From NCBI GenBank assembly GCA_013153315.1, contig JAADES010000004.1:1-32028 (forward strand): DNA of 32,028 nucleotides, written 5' to 3'. This document shows, piece by piece, positions 1 through 9,495 of this stretch. The position numbers were made by a program, and so were the translations under genes. Every line of letters begins with the position of its first letter. The stretch's first letter is position 1. Source of the DNA: Aquificota bacterium (lineage in GTDB: Bacteria; Aquificota; Aquificia; Aquificales; QOAS01). The notes below the pieces were generated by a model that had not been told where the DNA came from, ran no database searches, and saw only the letters and a list, made by a program, of their open reading frames with translations.

Positions 1-2
1 AA

Positions 3-833
3 CTACTAAAACAAATCAATATAGAAAAAACTCCCAAGGAAATACTAAAAGAGCTGGAAAAGATAAACCAAATAAAAGGACAGCTAGAACATTGGGAAAA
101 CCAACAAAAGGAAATAACTCTTCAAATAAAAAACCTTAAAAAGGAACTGAACAATGTAGACCCTAACAAGTTCCAAAAATTAAAAGAACTTCAAGAGGAA
201 CTTACAGAAAAAGAAAAACAATTGGAGGAAATAACCACCCGAATAGGAGCCCTTAAAAGGGAAATAGAAGAAACCAAAAAAAGGTTGAAAGAGAAAGAAA
301 AACTTCAAAAAGAGGAAAAAGAACTAACCCATCAATGGAGTCTTTTAAAAGAACTCAAAGAGGATTTTCAAGCCGACCGACTGCAGGACTTTGTTGTATC
401 AAAAGCATTGGAAGATATAGTTGAGCTTGCCGGCGAGTACCTTTGGAAATTAACCGACCGTTACCGCTTTATTTTCGAAGATGAAAACCTTCTAATATGG
501 GACTTAGCCACCGATGCCAAAAGGGCGGTGGCAACCCTATCGGGAGGAGAAACCTTTTTGGCTTCCCTATCAATGGCATTAGGTTTCGGTGCTTACTTAG
601 ACAAAGGGGCTTCGGTGGAGAGCCTCTTCATAGATGAAGGATTCGGAACACTTGACGCAGAAAAGCTATCACGGGTGGAGGAGCTCTTCGAAATTATTAA
701 ACAGCGGGTTAATAAAACTATAGGAATAATAACCCATCTCGATAGCTTAGCCTCAATATTTGAAAAACAGATAATTGTAAAGCCATCTCCCCAAGGTTCT
801 AAAATTGAGGTGTTTGATGGCTCCCAAGATTAA
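3..833 (+). CDS. sbcC: SbcC/Rad50-type SMC ATPase, C-terminal part (5' end outside window)
   Basis: Frame is open from base 3 through the ORF-track start at 222 (TTG). Long K/E coiled coil, then the ABC signature ATLSGGETFLASLSMALGF and Walker B SLFIDEGFGTLD. Confidence 0.88.
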   Translation, partial: LLKQINIEKTPKEILKELEKINQIKGQLEHWENQQKEITLQIKNLKKELNNVDPNKFQKLKELQEELTEKEKQLEEITTRIGALKREIEETKKRLKEKEKLQKEEKELTHQWSLLKELKEDFQADRLQDFVVSKALEDIVELAGEYLWKLTDRYRFIFEDENLLIWDLATDAKRAVATLSGGETFLASLSMALGFGAYLDKGASVESLFIDEGFGTLDAEKLSRVEELFEIIKQRVNKTIGIITHLDSLASIFEKQIIVKPSPQGSKIEVFDGSQD

Positions 834-1515
834 AATCCCAACACATGTAGCCATAATAATGGACGGTAATGGCCGATGGGCTACGAATAGAGGCCTCCCC
901 AGAATAGAAGGACATGTTGAAGGAGTAAAAGCGGCAGAAAGAACCATCGATGCAGCAAAGGAATTAGGTATTAAATATCTAACTCTCTATGCCTTTTCCA
1001 CCGAAAACTGGTATCGCCCGCCGGAAGAAGTAAACTTTTTGATGGAACTTTTAAGGGATTATTTAAAAGAAAAACTACCTACCTTTTTGGAAAAAGATAT
1101 ACGGGTTTCCTTTATAGGGAGAAGAGACAGAATTCCTAAGGATACCCTAGAGTGGATGGAAAAAGTGGAAAAGGAAACCAAAAGGTGCCGTTCAATAGAG
1201 GTCTTTGTGGCGGTAGATTACGGAGGCCGCGACGAAATAGTTAGGGCGGTAAACAAAATAATAAAGGAAGGAGGTAGAGAAATAACAGAAAACCTTTTGC
1301 GTCAACATTTGGATATTCCCCCCTATGTGGAAGACCCCGACCTTCTAATTCGCACGGGGGGAGAAAAAAGGATTTCTAACTTCCTTCTTTGGTATATAAG
1401 CTACACCGAGCTTTACTTTACCCCCGTTCTCTGGCCGGACTTTAACAAGGAACACCTTTTGGAAGCTATAAAAGATTACTCCCAAAGGGTTAGAAAGTTC
1501 GGTAGAGTTAAATAA
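817..1515 (+). CDS. uppS: Isoprenyl transferase (undecaprenyl diphosphate synthase)
   Basis: HVAIIMDGNGRWA, GHVEGVKA, LYAFSTENWYRPPEEV, DLLIRTGGEKRISNFLLW and YTELYFTPVLWPDF. ATG at 817 is preferred over the track start at 805; overlaps the sbcC end by 17 nt. Confidence 0.96.
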   Translation: MAPKIKIPTHVAIIMDGNGRWATNRGLPRIEGHVEGVKAAERTIDAAKELGIKYLTLYAFSTENWYRPPEEVNFLMELLRDYLKEKLPTFLEKDIRVSFIGRRDRIPKDTLEWMEKVEKETKRCRSIEVFVAVDYGGRDEIVRAVNKIIKEGGREITENLLRQHLDIPPYVEDPDLLIRTGGEKRISNFLLWYISYTELYFTPVLWPDFNKEHLLEAIKDYSQRVRKFGRVK

Positions 1516-1611
1516 ACTTTGAGGTTCTTTCCTCTAAATTCCCAAGAAAGTTTTCCTTCCTATTCCAAAACTTACCTCGGTCGGTAAATAAAAATATAAA
1601 GAGCCACCACC

Positions 1612-4600
1612 ATGAGTGAAAAAACTGTAAAAACCCAAAAGGAAAAGGCGATATTTGAAAAAACTTGCCCCAACTGCGGAGGCCCGATTAGCGATATAAG
1701 ACTCCAAAAGGGATTACCTTGCTCCAAGTGTCTACCCCAACAAGTAGAAAATGAAGATAAAGCTTGCGAGGTATTACTCAAAGAAAATAAACTCAATAAG
1801 GACTTTAAAGAAATATGCACCCTAAAGGAGGAATTAGAAAAATTTAGAAACTTCTTTTTTGAAATACACCGTTCCTATCCTTGGAGTTTGCAGGAAGCTT
1901 GGTTTAAAAGGTTTTTCCTCGGAAGGAGTTTTGCCCTTCTTGCCCCCACCGGGATAGGAAAAACCACCTTCGGACTTACCTTGAGCTATTACCTCGCCAA
2001 GAAAAAAAACAAAAAGAGTTATCTTATATTCCCCACACGGCTTTTGGTGGAACAGGCGATAAACAAACTCCGCAAAATGGGCGTTCCCGAAGAATACCTC
2101 CTTTATTTTGGTGAAAAGCCATCTCTGACCAAAAAACAAAAAGAAGAAAGATTTAGAAGATTGGAGGAAGGCGATTTCCGAATTCTAATAACAACCTCGA
2201 TGTTTCTATATCGGAACATAGATAAAATCCCCAAAGGGGTTTACGAGCTAATATTTGTCGACGATGTTGATAGTTTCCTTAAAACGGCCAAAAACATCGA
2301 CAAAGCCCTTTACTTGTTGGGCTTTACCGAAAAAGAGATTGAATGGGCCTTAAAAATTATAAAACTCCGCAAAGAGCTGGCCCAAAAACCCAATGTTAGC
2401 CCCGAAGAATGGGAAAAACTTAAAAAAGAAGAAGAAAAATTAAAGAAACATGCCGAAAAAGTTAGGAAGGGTGTTCTCATAGTGTCGTCGGCCACCTCCA
2501 ACCCCCGTAGCGAGAGGATTAAACTTTTTAGAGAACTTCTCGGTTTTGAGGTCGGTCGTCCGCTTTTTTACCTCAGAAATGTGGTCGATAGTTACGAGGA
2601 TAAATTCCTACAAGGAAAAAAATCTCTTACCGACCACAAACCTTTATGGGACTTTGTTGCCGATTTTGTTAAACAGCACCCCAAAGGGGGACTTATATAC
2701 ATTTCCCAAGATAGGGGTAAGGAAGAAGTTGACCGTTTGGTGGAATATCTAAATTCCAAAGGTCTCAATGTAAGGAGCTATGAAGAACTGGACAAACACC
2801 TAAAGGATTACGAAGAGGGAAAAGTTAACGCCTTTGTAGGTATAGCTTCCTATAGGAACCCCCTTGCACGGGGTTTCGATATGCCCCATGTGGTCAGATA
2901 TGCCCTATTTGTGGGTGTTCCCAAGCTCAAGTTTACCCTTAAGGTGGAAGAACATATTTCCCACATCCTTTGGGCTTTAGTTGCAATAAGACCCTTAATA
3001 GCCAAAGATAAGGAACTTCGCGAAAAGTATCTCCAAAAACTGGATAGATGGATAGAGAGGTTAAGAAAATATTCCTATCTCTCCGAGGAGTTTATCCAGC
3101 AGAACGAACGTCTTAAGGAGATTATTGAAAACATAAGAAACGAGGTAAGGGAATTTATAGAAAACCCCGAAATCCTCGAAAGGATAAAAGAAAGTGATGA
3201 AATAACCCTAAGGTGGGACGAAAAGGAAGGTTATTCCCTGATAGTGGCCGACGTTACAGGATACCTCCAAGCGTCGGGTAGAACCTCGAGACTTTACGCG
3301 GGAGGTTTAACAAAAGGTTTTTCCCTCGTATTGGTTGACGATACAAAAGCCTTCAACAACCTAAGGAAAAAAGTTAAATGGTTCAGCGAGGAAATTGAAT
3401 TTATCCCCCTCAAGGAGGTAGATTTAAAAACCCTCTTTGAGGAGATAGAAAAAGACAGGCAAAAGGTTCTAAGGTTTTTAAAAGGTGAAATTCCCGAAGA
3501 AGTTAAGGAGCTGATTAAACCTGTTTTGGTTATAGTGGAATCCCCCAATAAGGCTAGGACGATAGCAAACTTTTTCGGAAAACCGCTAAGGCGTAGGGTT
3601 GGCGATATAGACGTTTTGGAAGTTTCGCTCGGAGACAAGTTTTTAACCATAACCGCCTCGGCGGGACATGTTTACGACCTTATAAAGGAAAAGAAAAACT
3701 ATAGAAACACTTTCCACGGCGTTATAGTAGAGCCTTCGAAAGAAAATCCGGAGCATTTTATACCGATTTACGAGCCTATAAAACAGGAAACCCCCGAAGG
3801 GGAAATTAGAAATAAAGAGGAGATTATCAACTCCCTAAGGCAGGCGGGTCTTGAGGTTGCGGAGGTTTACATAGGAACCGACCCGGATAGCATAACGGGA
3901 GACAGTAAAGTCCTAGTAAAGGTAGATGGAAAAACAAAACACCTAACGGTGGAAGAGCTTTTTGAACTACTTAAGGAGGAATACAAAGTTGAACTCCGAA
4001 ACGGGCATGAATACATAAAACCGACCAACCTTTGGGTTCCCGTAGTTGACAAAAACTACCGCGTAAGGTTCGGTAAAGCAAAATACTTAATCCGCCACAA
4101 GGTTAAAAAACCTATCTACAAAATAACCACCCAAAGCGGAAGGGAGATAAAGATAACGGGAGACCACTCCATTTTTAGGCTCGATGAAAACCTAAACCTT
4201 GAGGAGGTAAAACCTACAGAGCTCCGAGAGGGGGACTTTATAGTTGTTAACGAAACCCTACCTTCGGAAGGAAAAAAGATAACCTTCGACCTTGCGGAGT
4301 ATAAAGAAGCTCTTCCCATAGCGGAGGTTAAAGATAAAACGGTAATCCTCAAAAGGACAAAAAAGGAAATTTCCCGCTTTGTGGAGCTCGACGAAGATTT
4401 AGCCACCTTCTTAGGTCTTTGGGTAGGCGACGGCTCTTACCACCAAGATAGATACGTAAGGATTTCCTGCCGAGATAGGGAGGTTTTGGAGCTTATAGAT
4501 AAACTCGGAGAAAGGTTTAAGTTCAATTACTCCCTCGACGGGGACGGAATTACAGTCGTTATCCACTCGAAGTTTTTGGCTGAATTTATGAAAAAAGTCC

Positions 4601-6666
4601 TCAAAGTGGAAGGAAAGGCTCACACCAAGAGGGTTCCCGAAATTATTTTCAACGCATCGAGGGAAATTATTTCCTCCTTCCTTAAAGGACTCTTTAGTGC
4701 GGACGGAACTGTCTCCAAAGGAGAAGCAAATTTAACAACTGTTTCGGAAAACCTTAAAGAGGACGTCGTTTCCCTTTTCCTAATGTTGGGAATAAATCCG
4801 AAAGTTTACAAAGAGGGTAATTTCTTCCGAATCTTCCTCCACGGGGAGGATACAGTCAAATTCTCCCAAAGGGTCGGCTTTCTCCAAAAACATAAAAGGG
4901 AAAAGCTCAATAAAACATTTAGCGGCAAGTCTTACACCAAACTTATAGCGTTCAACACCCTGCGCGGAAAGGTTCAATTCAAAAAAGGCATAAACTCCTA
5001 TGCGGAGGCTATATACCGCAAGGGTTATATGAGCAAGAATCGACTAAAAGAGTTCGTCGCTATGGACTTTGTCAAACCCTTCTTTAAGGCAAAACTCCAA
5101 AAGGTTCTAAACGGAGACATTTACACCGAACGGATTAAGAAGATAGAAAAACTCCCCTTGGAGGAACAATACGTTTACGACTTCGAAACCGAAACACAAA
5201 ACTTTATAGCCAACAACATCCTTTGTCACAACACAGAAGGAGAGAAAATCGCCTGGGACCTCTACGAGGTAATAAAACCCTACAACTCCAACATAAGGAG
5301 AATGGAATTTCACGAAGTCACCAAAAGGGCAATAGTAGAAGCAATCCACAACCCTAGGCAGATAGATATAAACCTCGTAGAGGCTCAAATGGTCAGAAGA
5401 ATAGCCGACCGTTGGGTGGGATTTGAACTTTCAAGACTCCTTCAGGAGCACTTTAAAAAACCCTGGCTGAGTGCGGGAAGGGTTCAAACTCCCGTACTCG
5501 GTTGGGTCATAGAGAGGGACAAACTATATAGAACCAAAAAAGGGGCAGTATTTGTATATCTACCTAACCCTCAAAAGGACAAAAGAAGAATTTCCGTAAG
5601 TTGGGAATTTGAAGACAAAAAACTTGCGAGGGAATTTTATAAAAACCTTACAGAGGTAGAAGTTAAGATTCTCCAAAATAGGGAAGAGGAGAAAAAACCC
5701 GCCCCGCCCTTTACCACCGATGTAATGCTCAAGGAAGCGAGCGACAAGCTCCGCTTTAGTGCAAGCAAAACTATGCAATTGGCTCAAGAGCTGTTTGAGG
5801 CCGGGCTGTCGACGTACCACCGCACAGACAGCACCCGAGTTTCCGATGTGGGAATCTCAATAGCGAGGGAATACATAGATGAAAACTTCGGACAGGATTA
5901 CTTCTACCCCAGGCATTGGGGAGAAGGCGGAGCCCACGAGTGTATAAGACCCACCCACCCTTGGGACGTTGAAGAACTCCGTTCGATGATGCTCGCAGGT
6001 CAGCTAAAAGGACTGACCAAAGACCACCTAAGGTTATACGAGCTAATTTTCAAACGCTTTATGGCTTCCCAAATGAGACCCGCCACCGTAGAGGTTTCCA
6101 AATTTGAAGTGAAACCCTTATTGGAGAAAAAAGACCTTCCGACCCAATCGGTGGAAAAAGAGGAAATAACTTCCCTCTTGAGGGACGGATTTAACTTAAT
6201 GACACCTATAGAAGTCTACTACCTGAAAGAGGGAACCTTTAAGGTAGTGGAGCAAAAAGATTTAACCGACGAGGAAGGTAACAAAATCGGGGAACACTCC
6301 GAAAGTGCTATGAAAATTTACAAACTCGTTCCGTTGGCTTACCCCTACACCCAAGGAAGTTTGATTGAAGAAATGAAAAAACGCGGTATAGGAAGACCTT
6401 CAACCTACGCCCAAATAGTTCAAAAGCTGTTGGATAGAGGTTATGTCATAGAGAGGAAGAATTTCTTATTCCCCACCAAGTTAGGTAAGGAGGTTTACAA
6501 CTACCTAATTAGGTTGAAAGAGGCAGAAAAATTCGTTAAGGAGGAGTTTACGAGAATACTTGAGGAGCTAATGGATAGGATTGAGAGGGGCGAGGTTTAC
6601 TACATAGAGGTTCTTAAGGATTTGTATGAAGAAGTTTTAAGACTTGAAAAGCTAAAAACAACTTAA
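1612..6666 (+). CDS. rgy: Reverse gyrase (helicase plus topoisomerase IA), intein-containing precursor
   Basis: N-terminal zinc finger CPNCGGPISDIRLQKGLPCSKC, Walker A APTGIGKTT, DDVD box, TOPRIM start VIVESPNKARTIANFFG, TOPRIM DPD/TEGEKIAWD (split by intein), topo IA catalytic region TYHRTDSTRVS, GGAHECIRPTHP. Confidence 0.97.
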   Translation: MSEKTVKTQKEKAIFEKTCPNCGGPISDIRLQKGLPCSKCLPQQVENEDKACEVLLKENKLNKDFKEICTLKEELEKFRNFFFEIHRSYPWSLQEAWFKRFFLGRSFALLAPTGIGKTTFGLTLSYYLAKKKNKKSYLIFPTRLLVEQAINKLRKMGVPEEYLLYFGEKPSLTKKQKEERFRRLEEGDFRILITTSMFLYRNIDKIPKGVYELIFVDDVDSFLKTAKNIDKALYLLGFTEKEIEWALKIIKLRKELAQKPNVSPEEWEKLKKEEEKLKKHAEKVRKGVLIVSSATSNPRSERIKLFRELLGFEVGRPLFYLRNVVDSYEDKFLQGKKSLTDHKPLWDFVADFVKQHPKGGLIYISQDRGKEEVDRLVEYLNSKGLNVRSYEELDKHLKDYEEGKVNAFVGIASYRNPLARGFDMPHVVRYALFVGVPKLKFTLKVEEHISHILWALVAIRPLIAKDKELREKYLQKLDRWIERLRKYSYLSEEFIQQNERLKEIIENIRNEVREFIENPEILERIKESDEITLRWDEKEGYSLIVADVTGYLQASGRTSRLYAGGLTKGFSLVLVDDTKAFNNLRKKVKWFSEEIEFIPLKEVDLKTLFEEIEKDRQKVLRFLKGEIPEEVKELIKPVLVIVESPNKARTIANFFGKPLRRRVGDIDVLEVSLGDKFLTITASAGHVYDLIKEKKNYRNTFHGVIVEPSKENPEHFIPIYEPIKQETPEGEIRNKEEIINSLRQAGLEVAEVYIGTDPDSITGDSKVLVKVDGKTKHLTVEELFELLKEEYKVELRNGHEYIKPTNLWVPVVDKNYRVRFGKAKYLIRHKVKKPIYKITTQSGREIKITGDHSIFRLDENLNLEEVKPTELREGDFIVVNETLPSEGKKITFDLAEYKEALPIAEVKDKTVILKRTKKEISRFVELDEDLATFLGLWVGDGSYHQDRYVRISCRDREVLELIDKLGERFKFNYSLDGDGITVVIHSKFLAEFMKKVLKVEGKAHTKRVPEIIFNASREIISSFLKGLFSADGTVSKGEANLTTVSENLKEDVVSLFLMLGINPKVYKEGNFFRIFLHGEDTVKFSQRVGFLQKHKREKLNKTFSGKSYTKLIAFNTLRGKVQFKKGINSYAEAIYRKGYMSKNRLKEFVAMDFVKPFFKAKLQKVLNGDIYTERIKKIEKLPLEEQYVYDFETETQNFIANNILCHNTEGEKIAWDLYEVIKPYNSNIRRMEFHEVTKRAIVEAIHNPRQIDINLVEAQMVRRIADRWVGFELSRLLQEHFKKPWLSAGRVQTPVLGWVIERDKLYRTKKGAVFVYLPNPQKDKRRISVSWEFEDKKLAREFYKNLTEVEVKILQNREEEKKPAPPFTTDVMLKEASDKLRFSASKTMQLAQELFEAGLSTYHRTDSTRVSDVGISIAREYIDENFGQDYFYPRHWGEGGAHECIRPTHPWDVEELRSMMLAGQLKGLTKDHLRLYELIFKRFMASQMRPATVEVSKFEVKPLLEKKDLPTQSVEKEEITSLLRDGFNLMTPIEVYYLKEGTFKVVEQKDLTDEEGNKIGEHSESAMKIYKLVPLAYPYTQGSLIEEMKKRGIGRPSTYAQIVQKLLDRGYVIERKNFLFPTKLGKEVYNYLIRLKEAEKFVKEEFTRILEELMDRIERGEVYYIEVLKDLYEEVLRLEKLKTT
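3889..5232 (+). other. In-frame intein (about 448 aa) with LAGLIDADG/DOD homing endonuclease
   Basis: Extein IGTDPD / intein SITGDSKVLVKVDGK...IKITGDHSIF...LATFLGLWVGDGSYH...IISSFLKGLFSADGTV...VYDFETETQNFIANNILCHN / extein TEGEKIAWD. N-terminal Ser, TxxH (TGDH) block B, two DOD motifs, C-terminal His-Asn and +1 Thr. Confidence 0.95.
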
Positions 6667-6731
6667 CCCTTTAGGAAAATAAACGTAAATATTTCTTAAA
6701 TCATTTTAGTCTTTTTTATTTACTTTAAGTA

Positions 6732-8144
6732 ATGGAGAAAAAAATAACTAAAGAGCAAATTCTTCTAAGCATAATCAACGCGGCTACATACAAATATAAA
6801 TTGATAAACCAAAAACTAAAAAGTCAGCTACTCAAACACCATATTACCGGTCTATTTAACCGACGTTATTTATTAATCTATGGTGATAATTTATTAAAGC
6901 GTTACAACACGTTGTATATTGTAGACATTAGAAATTTGAGAACTTACAACGAAATTTTCGGTTACGAAATAGTAGACCAATTTCTTAAGGCGGTAGCACA
7001 AAAAATAAAGACTTTCTGCGGAAAAGAATGTCTATTAGGAAGCCTTGATTTGGGTAGATTTTGGATTTTACTTCACCAAAAGGAGGAAAAGGAAGCTATA
7101 GAAAAAGCCCTTTCTTTAGTGGAGTATTTAACTGCTAAGGAGATAAGTATAAAAACCCAAACCAAGGAGCTTTCTTTATTGTTGTCCATCAATGTGGGAA
7201 TAGGTATCTATCCTAAACATGGAAAGAATATAGAAGAGCTTTTAACCAATGCAGAAATTGCGGCCGACAGGGCAAAATATAAAGGAGAAAATACAGTCGA
7301 AATTTTTAAAGAGGATTACCGTCAAGATATAGAGCTAAACCTTGAAATAGAACACCAACTTAAGTTTGCTATAAAACACGGAACCTTAAAAGGAGAAATA
7401 TTTCCTGTGTTCCAAGCAAGGGTAAATCCCGTGAACGAAAATATTGTTGCCGCAGAAATTTTAATGAGATGGAAAAAATATTCCCCTGCACGATTTATTC
7501 CCGTAGCAGAAAGAACGGGTCTGCTCAGGTATATGTTCGATGTTTTAGTTGAAAATAGTATTCCCGTCCTTAAGGAGATTTTTAAAATCCGACCGCATCT
7601 TAGAGTTAGCTTTAATATATCCCCCGTTCAGTTGAAATTCTGGAATGACCTTAAAGAAAGTTTAGAAAAATTAAAAAAAGCCGATATTCCCCTAAATCAA
7701 ATAGAGTTAGAAATAACAGAAAGCGGCGTAATGGAAGAACACGAAAATATTATTGAAAAACTCAACAGCTTAAGCTTGGAAGGCTTTAAAATTGTTATAG
7801 ACGATTTTGGAAAGGGTTATTCCTCCTTTGAACGGATAAACAGATTAAACATTTTCGGCGTAAAAATAGACCGCTCTTTGCTTGATGGCTTAAGAAAAGC
7901 CGATAGTTTGCAATCCTCTAAAAAATCGGTAAAATTCATCCAAAATTTAATTGCCTTCTTAAAAAGTTTGGGTTACAACATAACAATTGAAGGGGTAGAG
8001 GAAAACGAACCACATTTGGTTGAAATTTTTAGAAAACTAAATGTGGATGAAATTCAAGGTTTTTACTATGCTAAACCGGTTCCAAAAGAAAAATTCCTCC
8101 AATGTTTGGAAAATTGGGAGAAACTCAAAAGGTGCAAAGATTAA
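6732..8144 (+). CDS. EAL-domain protein with degenerate GGDEF domain (predicted c-di-GMP phosphodiesterase)
   Basis: HHITGLFNRRYL start of GGDEF fold, GSLDLGRFWILL where GGDEF is expected; EAL domain AAEILMRWKK, SFNISPVQL, LEITESGVME, IVIDDFGKGYSSFERI, VKIDRSLL, ITIEGVEENEP, IQGFYYAKPVP. Confidence 0.9.
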   Translation: MEKKITKEQILLSIINAATYKYKLINQKLKSQLLKHHITGLFNRRYLLIYGDNLLKRYNTLYIVDIRNLRTYNEIFGYEIVDQFLKAVAQKIKTFCGKECLLGSLDLGRFWILLHQKEEKEAIEKALSLVEYLTAKEISIKTQTKELSLLLSINVGIGIYPKHGKNIEELLTNAEIAADRAKYKGENTVEIFKEDYRQDIELNLEIEHQLKFAIKHGTLKGEIFPVFQARVNPVNENIVAAEILMRWKKYSPARFIPVAERTGLLRYMFDVLVENSIPVLKEIFKIRPHLRVSFNISPVQLKFWNDLKESLEKLKKADIPLNQIELEITESGVMEEHENIIEKLNSLSLEGFKIVIDDFGKGYSSFERINRLNIFGVKIDRSLLDGLRKADSLQSSKKSVKFIQNLIAFLKSLGYNITIEGVEENEPHLVEIFRKLNVDEIQGFYYAKPVPKEKFLQCLENWEKLKRCKD

Positions 8145-8146
8145 AT

Positions 8147-9451
8147 TTACTTCCCTAAAAGGTAATCCAATTTCGCTTTCAATATTCCCCATTCGTATAT
8201 ATTTGCCCGATATTGTGCCAGGGCGCTAAAATAGAGTGCTTGGGCTTCCAACAAGTTGTAAATATCCGTTTTTCCCAAGCGGTATTTGTTTTTTTCTATT
8301 TGGTAAGCCTTTTTTGTAAATTCCACCCTTTCACGCGAAGCGTTGATTATATCAATTTGGGCATTCAGCTGGTCTATTAAAGATTTATAAGTTTCCATAA
8401 CATTTTTAACCGTCTGTTGTTGAAGATAATTAACCTGCCTTTCCAAAGCTCGCGCACTTTTGTAATCAAAAAATCTTTTCCCGAAATCAAATATCGGTAA
8501 GGAGGCCTGTAGAGCATAAAACCAATCGGAAGTAGATTGTCCGGCATATACATACCTTTGTCGGGTGTAGACAAAGTCTACCTTCGGGGCAAACTCGGCC
8601 AAGGCTGCTTTTTCGTAAGCTTGGGCAACTTTCTTTTGTTCGGATATAACCCGTAAGTCGGGGTTGTTTGCAATCAATTGGCTTAAGAGCTTTTCACTAT
8701 CCAGGGGCTTAGGGGTTATTTTTACATCCTTTAGGAGAAAATTGTTAGTCTTTAAATCCAGAAGGGTGGCTAAAAGATGTTTCTGGCTCTTGAGTTGGCT
8801 TTTTAATTGAACTATTTGGGCCTCTATATTTTTTAGTTCAGCTTTAACGTTAAGTAAATCCAGAAGGGGTTTTTTGCCTACCTTGTAAGCCTCATAAATT
8901 GTTTTGTAAAGTTGACGGGTTGCTTTTAGTTTTTCTTCCATGGCTTGAATCTGGGCTTTTAACGAAAGGGCTTTTAAATAAACCTCTTTAACCTGCTGTT
9001 GCATATCTTTGGTCGTTTTAATCAACTGGGCATAGGAAGTATCGGCCTGATATTTTTTTGCCTTTATAAGGAAAAACTGCTGGCAACCGTCGAAAAGTCT
9101 AACGGAATATTGAAATCCATAAACCCTTACCTGGTCATCTACCGGAAGATTTCCCGGCAATAGGGGGGGTTGTATGGGGGCTACCGTTCTTGGAAATTTG
9201 TATTGGGTGTATTTCCAAAATAGGGTTATCTGGCCAAATCTTTGTCCTATTTGAGAATAAAATTTGTATTTATCGCTTTCATACTTTGAATATTGGGCTT
9301 TTATTTGTAAGTTCCTTTTGGTTGCGATAGATAGGGCTTCTTGTATGGTTAAGATTTTTTCCTTCTGTTGGTTAGCGTAAGTTATATTTCCTTCCGTTGG
9401 TAAAACAGTTAAAGAGAAGGCCAAAAGGGAAAATAGGCTTTTTTTAAACAT
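8147..9451 (-). CDS. TolC-family outer membrane efflux protein
   Basis: Signal-peptide-like N-terminus, ILTIQEALSIATKRNLQIKA, two long helical repeats, GKTDIYNLLEAQALYFSALAQYRANIYEW near the C-terminus. Confidence 0.88.
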   Translation of the reverse strand: MFKKSLFSLLAFSLTVLPTEGNITYANQQKEKILTIQEALSIATKRNLQIKAQYSKYESDKYKFYSQIGQRFGQITLFWKYTQYKFPRTVAPIQPPLLPGNLPVDDQVRVYGFQYSVRLFDGCQQFFLIKAKKYQADTSYAQLIKTTKDMQQQVKEVYLKALSLKAQIQAMEEKLKATRQLYKTIYEAYKVGKKPLLDLLNVKAELKNIEAQIVQLKSQLKSQKHLLATLLDLKTNNFLLKDVKITPKPLDSEKLLSQLIANNPDLRVISEQKKVAQAYEKAALAEFAPKVDFVYTRQRYVYAGQSTSDWFYALQASLPIFDFGKRFFDYKSARALERQVNYLQQQTVKNVMETYKSLIDQLNAQIDIINASRERVEFTKKAYQIEKNKYRLGKTDIYNLLEAQALYFSALAQYRANIYEWGILKAKLDYLLGK

Positions 9452-9495
9452 TAAGGATTGATTTTAGAACTTACTCCTACTTTGGTTTTCTCGTT

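Noticed and set aside
1600-1615. GCCACCACCATGA before reverse gyrase resembles a Kozak sequence or an engineered start
   Set aside because: The surrounding sequence is ordinary bacterial chromosome with no vector sequence; most likely coincidence, although no Shine-Dalgarno is visible there.
3294-5820. Minus-strand ORFs opposite reverse gyrase and its intein
   Set aside because: Compositional artefacts opposite a confidently coding frame, no recognisable motifs.
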